From assembly GCA_001512545.1 (NCBI GenBank), contig LFSI01000051.1, positions 1 to 33,409 of the forward strand: DNA of 33,409 nucleotides, read 5' to 3'. Made by a program: the position numbers and the translations under genes. This document shows positions 30,253 through 33,409 of this stretch, in pieces; the stretch's first letter is position 1; every line of letters starts with the position of its first letter. Under the pieces are notes generated by a model, which saw only the letters and a list, made by a program, of their open reading frames with translations, was not told where the DNA came from and made no database searches. The DNA is from Clostridia bacterium DTU065. GTDB taxonomy: Bacteria; Bacillota; DTU065.

Positions 30253-33206
30253 GTTTTGTTGTTGCAGTTGTCGTAGTTCTTTCTCTTTTGGGTTGTGCTT
30301 CGAGCGGAGAGCTGCTCGACATAAACCTATCAGGTGCCCCTAACAGCTGCGGCAGCCAGGTTGTCGAATCTATAAATCTTTTTGTAGATAGCGAGGGAGA
30401 CTGGGAACTTGCAGTATCGGCAGAAGAACTCCGAGCACAAGCCGAGGGCAGGGAGGTAGTGCTTCCTCCAGATAGGCTCAGTGTGAGGGTAAACGATGGG
30501 CCATGGGTTAAGCTTCAGAAGACCGGCCAACTTCTTCTATCTGGCAGCGGGCCTTCTGGAGTCAAGCTCGAATACCGCTTCGATCCCCTATGGGAAGACT
30601 CATGTCACGGAGAGGTATACGACACACGCCTAACATACGATCTTTCTTCCGGTAGGCTTTTTGCATCTTTCTGTTCACCAGGAAGCGCAGCTCCCGGAGA
30701 TAGTGTAAAGATCGTTTTTGCCCGTGAAAAGCTGGAAAAGGCAGAGGTCCAGGTAGAGAAAGATGGCGAGGTTGTATTTCAGCAAGCTGTAACTAATGCC
30801 AAACAGGTGCAGATCCCCACAAAACATCCCAACGGCACGTTTTGGGGAAGCGGCAGGTACGACTATCAAGTATCATCTTTTGGCGCGATGATAACCAAGG
30901 GAAGCTTCAGTGTTTGTGATCTACCTGAGCGGGGTGCGATCCGCAGTGCAACCGTAAAAAGCGAAGAAGAGATTCTATTTGTTGAAGGCTCTATAGTTCC
31001 CACCGCAGTTCAAGAAGGAAGTCGAGCGGTCCTGAGCCTTGACATCTGCAATCTCTCAGCTGAACCTTTGGAGGATATTTTGGTAGAGATCACGCTGCCT
31101 GAAGGTGCAGTTTGGTTTGCAAATAGCGAGCGTCGCTGGACAAAGGCATACAAGGAACTTGCTGGCTTGGAGAAGACCCATATTTCTTTGGACTTTGCCG
31201 TTTTTCCCTCTGCCAAAAAAACCGAATACGCTTGTGAGGTTAAAGTCAGCGTTACTCAAGACGATGGCAGGCATATCGTCGCGGCGAAGTCCTTGGCTTT
31301 CCAAGTAAAGCGAGGTCTACTCAGCGAGCCGGGAATAGTGGTAGGAGAGGTTCCCGACGCGGTTTATTTCGCGGATGGTACTAAAGTTGTGCCGCAAGAC
31401 GGATACTTTTCCCTGCAGCTAGAACCGGGAAGTTACGGCGTCTTGTTGGGAGACCGGCCGTACGTCCTAAACGTTTCGCGCTATTCCGAAAGGACAACCC
31501 TTGCAGTGGGAGATAGGAAAAAATTGGGGTTGATAGAGCTGAAAGCGGACATCTCTAAAAGCCCTGCTTTTGGGGTAAAAGGCTTTTGCCAGACAGACCA
31601 CCTGCAGCTTGCGTTTGTCTATCCGTACAAGAACTTCCAAAATTATCATCATACCTCTTACCCCTCATGGGGAACGAAACAGAGGATACTTGAAAGAACG
31701 CCCTGGCAGATGAACTTCTCTCGTGGCGACTTTCACTTCACCGCAGGCACAGTCTACTCTTCTTCTCCTTTAGAAGGCCCTTTTTCATCAGCTGCACTAG
31801 TGGGAGCAGAAGTGGGTCTGGCTCCGGGAAATGGCTTGCAGCTACAAGTCGTTGGTGGCTTTCATCTGGAAAAGCTGGTGGAGGAGGAGTTTTTGGCAGA
31901 CGGGACCACAGGTCCTTACTTGTTGAAGTCTGCACCGACTCAAGGTACGGTAAAGGTGATTGTAGAGTCTAGAAACAGCCGTAACCAGGTTGTGAAGACT
32001 TCCACTTGGGACTTCTATGTAGATGGGAAGTCCGTAAGACTAAAAAAGCCCCTAGCTGAAAGCGATCAGTTGGGTCTGAAAAACTACCTTGTTGTGTCCT
32101 ACGTTTCCGAGACAGAAAAACGCAGCGATAAGTTTTTTGGCGGAGGACACGTCGGATTTAGACAGGGTGAAAGCGGCCTTTTTCTCTACAGGCACCTGCA
32201 GGATGAAGGGATCATGGGCACTCTTAGCTACAAAGGCCTGACTATTGGTGGGAATCTGGGAAGCAACGCACAGGAAGTTTCTTTAGCGGTGACAGGTTCT
32301 ACTGCGCGCCATCAACTGCAGCTGGCTAGTACCGATGGAATTGGACTTGCTTATAAGTTCGATTACCATCATAATTTTGATGCAGGCATTTTGATATCCG
32401 GTAAAACTGGCGAAGCTATAAGTAAAGGTGAGTTGGCGTTCGATTTTGAAAACAGCCTGTTTAAAGCCACGCTGAGGCAAAAGCTGATTAAAGAAAAGGA
32501 ACAGACTAGAGACTTCTCTGGGGAGTACGCCTTTTACTCAGGCTCCCTGAAGTGGCCAAAAAACCTTACTTGGAGCATTAGCTTGGAAAAGTTTAACGGT
32601 AGAAAAAGCGAGAGCTTTTCCACCAGAATGATGTATAAGCTTCTAGGTTTTTCCGGATATGTCGAAGGAACTTGGAAGTTTGCCGATGGTAGACCTAGCG
32701 TTTTTGTAAACATCTCTCACGACAAAGTGCCACTTACTGTAAACGCAGAGTGGGAGCACATCAGCCCGGAGTTCTCCTTGCTGGAAGTCTGTTATGACAC
32801 GAAAGCGTTATGGACCAAACTTTCTCTCTGCGCCGAGAAGGCCGGGTTGAAGAGAACCCTTGGAGTAACCGTTGTGCCCAAAGAGGGGCTTCTGTATCTG
32901 GGGCTCTCTGGAGACGACTTGAAGACCGAGTACCACGTACCGCTTTCGAGGACCGGCTTCAAGTTATCTGTATCGGGGAATCTGGACACCAAGATCCTGG
33001 TAATGGCATCAGAGCTAGACGTCGCGCTTTCTCAGCGGAGCCACATTGGCGTTTCCGGGGCTTGGGAGTCTGGACTAAATAACAGTTTCCGGTTGGAGGG
33101 TTTCTATAGATTCAAGACTGACAACTTACAGCTAGAGACACGCCTTAGTGAAAGAGAGACCGGGGTTTATCTCACCTATCTCATTCCTCTTGGACGGAGT
33201 AGTTAG
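30249..33206 (+). CDS. Large β-rich lipoprotein, usher- or β-barrel-like
   Basis: A 985-residue exported protein. The signal peptide has a lipobox (LLGC, Cys16) but no basic residue in its n-region (MSFVVAVVVV). An N-terminal domain (about 20-135) reads like a pilin-like β fold (GDWELAVSAEELRAQ, VYDTRLTYDL). Ig-like or DUF11-type segments follow (about 150-375), then a carboxypeptidase-regulatory-like segment (about 375-430). From about residue 440 to the end amphipathic strands alternate (such as GYVEGTWKFADGRPSVFVNI), ending VYLTYLIPLG, as expected for an outer-membrane barrel; GTTGPYLLKSAPTQGTVKV near 552 resembles plug-type motifs. No enzyme motif is seen. The start overlaps the upstream stop (ATGA). 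It could be a usher-like assembly platform; the assignment is inferred, not shown. Confidence 0.65.
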   Translation: MSFVVAVVVVLSLLGCASSGELLDINLSGAPNSCGSQVVESINLFVDSEGDWELAVSAEELRAQAEGREVVLPPDRLSVRVNDGPWVKLQKTGQLLLSGSGPSGVKLEYRFDPLWEDSCHGEVYDTRLTYDLSSGRLFASFCSPGSAAPGDSVKIVFAREKLEKAEVQVEKDGEVVFQQAVTNAKQVQIPTKHPNGTFWGSGRYDYQVSSFGAMITKGSFSVCDLPERGAIRSATVKSEEEILFVEGSIVPTAVQEGSRAVLSLDICNLSAEPLEDILVEITLPEGAVWFANSERRWTKAYKELAGLEKTHISLDFAVFPSAKKTEYACEVKVSVTQDDGRHIVAAKSLAFQVKRGLLSEPGIVVGEVPDAVYFADGTKVVPQDGYFSLQLEPGSYGVLLGDRPYVLNVSRYSERTTLAVGDRKKLGLIELKADISKSPAFGVKGFCQTDHLQLAFVYPYKNFQNYHHTSYPSWGTKQRILERTPWQMNFSRGDFHFTAGTVYSSSPLEGPFSSAALVGAEVGLAPGNGLQLQVVGGFHLEKLVEEEFLADGTTGPYLLKSAPTQGTVKVIVESRNSRNQVVKTSTWDFYVDGKSVRLKKPLAESDQLGLKNYLVVSYVSETEKRSDKFFGGGHVGFRQGESGLFLYRHLQDEGIMGTLSYKGLTIGGNLGSNAQEVSLAVTGSTARHQLQLASTDGIGLAYKFDYHHNFDAGILISGKTGEAISKGELAFDFENSLFKATLRQKLIKEKEQTRDFSGEYAFYSGSLKWPKNLTWSISLEKFNGRKSESFSTRMMYKLLGFSGYVEGTWKFADGRPSVFVNISHDKVPLTVNAEWEHISPEFSLLEVCYDTKALWTKLSLCAEKAGLKRTLGVTVVPKEGLLYLGLSGDDLKTEYHVPLSRTGFKLSVSGNLDTKILVMASELDVALSQRSHIGVSGAWESGLNNSFRLEGFYRFKTDNLQLETRLSERETGVYLTYLIPLGRSS

Positions 33207-33272
33207 GGAGATTCCCAGCAGAAATCACTAACCGGCACTAATCAATCTCTAGAAAGGATGAGTTGTTAGGCA

Positions 33273-33409
33273 ATGAAAAAATGGTTGTTGTTAGCGGTTT
33301 TACTGTGCGTTGCGGTAGGAGTCAGAGCTGACTTTTTTACGCAGCAGGTTACAGCCAAGATCGAACCGATGATTCAGATCGAGTGGCCCGATGCGGAGTT
33401 CAGCTTTGG
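33273..33409 (+). CDS. Partial secreted protein, possible pilin-like subunit (cut by window end)
   Basis: Only the first 45 codons are inside the window. It begins MKKWLLLAVLLCVAVGVRA, a signal peptide probably cut after VRA, followed by DFFTQQVTAKIEPMIQIEWP. The spacing after a β-type opening strand recalls the mature N-terminus of fimbrial or spore-coat-U-like subunits, but the fragment is too short to assign. It lies 66 nt after the 985-residue gene on the same strand, probably in the same operon. AAAGGA at 33254-33258 is the only upstream candidate site and is rather far (about 14 nt). Confidence 0.7.
   Translation, partial: MKKWLLLAVLLCVAVGVRADFFTQQVTAKIEPMIQIEWPDAEFSF

Noticed and set aside
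1-33409. tRNA, rRNA, CRISPR arrays, insertion sequences
   Set aside because: None of their hallmark motifs (T-loop, direct repeat arrays, transposase motifs with terminal repeats) were seen.

Overview
The window looks like the chromosome of an anaerobic member of the Bacillota (Firmicutes), perhaps one with an outer membrane (Limnochordia- or Halanaerobia-like). This is inferred from strong AGGAGG-type ribosome binding sites with many GTG/TTG starts, an oxygen-sensitive class III ribonucleotide reductase, the clostridial NusG-domain-II/Gx-transporter pair, and a substrate-binding protein and β-rich secreted proteins that fit a diderm envelope. I saw no rRNA, tRNA, insertion sequence, CRISPR array or prophage.

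Layout. 1-7600: a NifU-type Fe-S protein with its own promoter (minus), then on the plus strand a multi-HhH/sigma-region-4 regulator, a secreted DUF4855 protein and DNA polymerase III alpha (dnaE). 7660-13300 (all minus): nrdG, a tyrosine kinase and a Wzz-type chain-length protein, a 59-residue membrane protein not previously delimited, and an nrdD-redoxin pair. 13300-13617 is a gene-free block with a run of consecutive hairpins. 13618-16918: a DUF4838 protein (minus), then a DUF3788/DUF3795 protein and a UDP-sugar pyrophosphorylase (plus). 16919-17290 holds the frameshifted stub of a sirtuin gene. 17291-19213: hpt and a guaA whose glutaminase half has collapsed. 19491-22067: a FetAB-type exporter converging on, and overlapping, two half-size ChrA genes. 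22427-26289: a small secreted protein, the Gx-transporter/NusG-II pair, and a DUF6259 glycosidase-like protein. 26421-29232 (minus): an AraC-aminoglycoside-phosphotransferase-like fusion with an internal translation start, and a sugar-type substrate-binding protein. 29533-33409 (plus): a PapD-like chaperone, a 985-residue β-rich lipoprotein and the start of a small secreted protein.

How the genes relate. NrdD, NrdG and the redoxin supply deoxynucleotides anaerobically. Hpt and GuaA form a GMP salvage unit, apparently with an ammonia-dependent or split GMP synthase. The DUF4855, DUF4838 and DUF6259 proteins and the substrate-binding protein point to use or remodelling of glycans, although they sit in separate transcription units. 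The most interesting regions are the right-hand secretion locus, which resembles a divergent chaperone-usher system, the degenerate guaA, and the dual-start AraC/kinase fusion. Starts were chosen by ribosome binding site spacing, so several proteins are shorter than their longest open frame.
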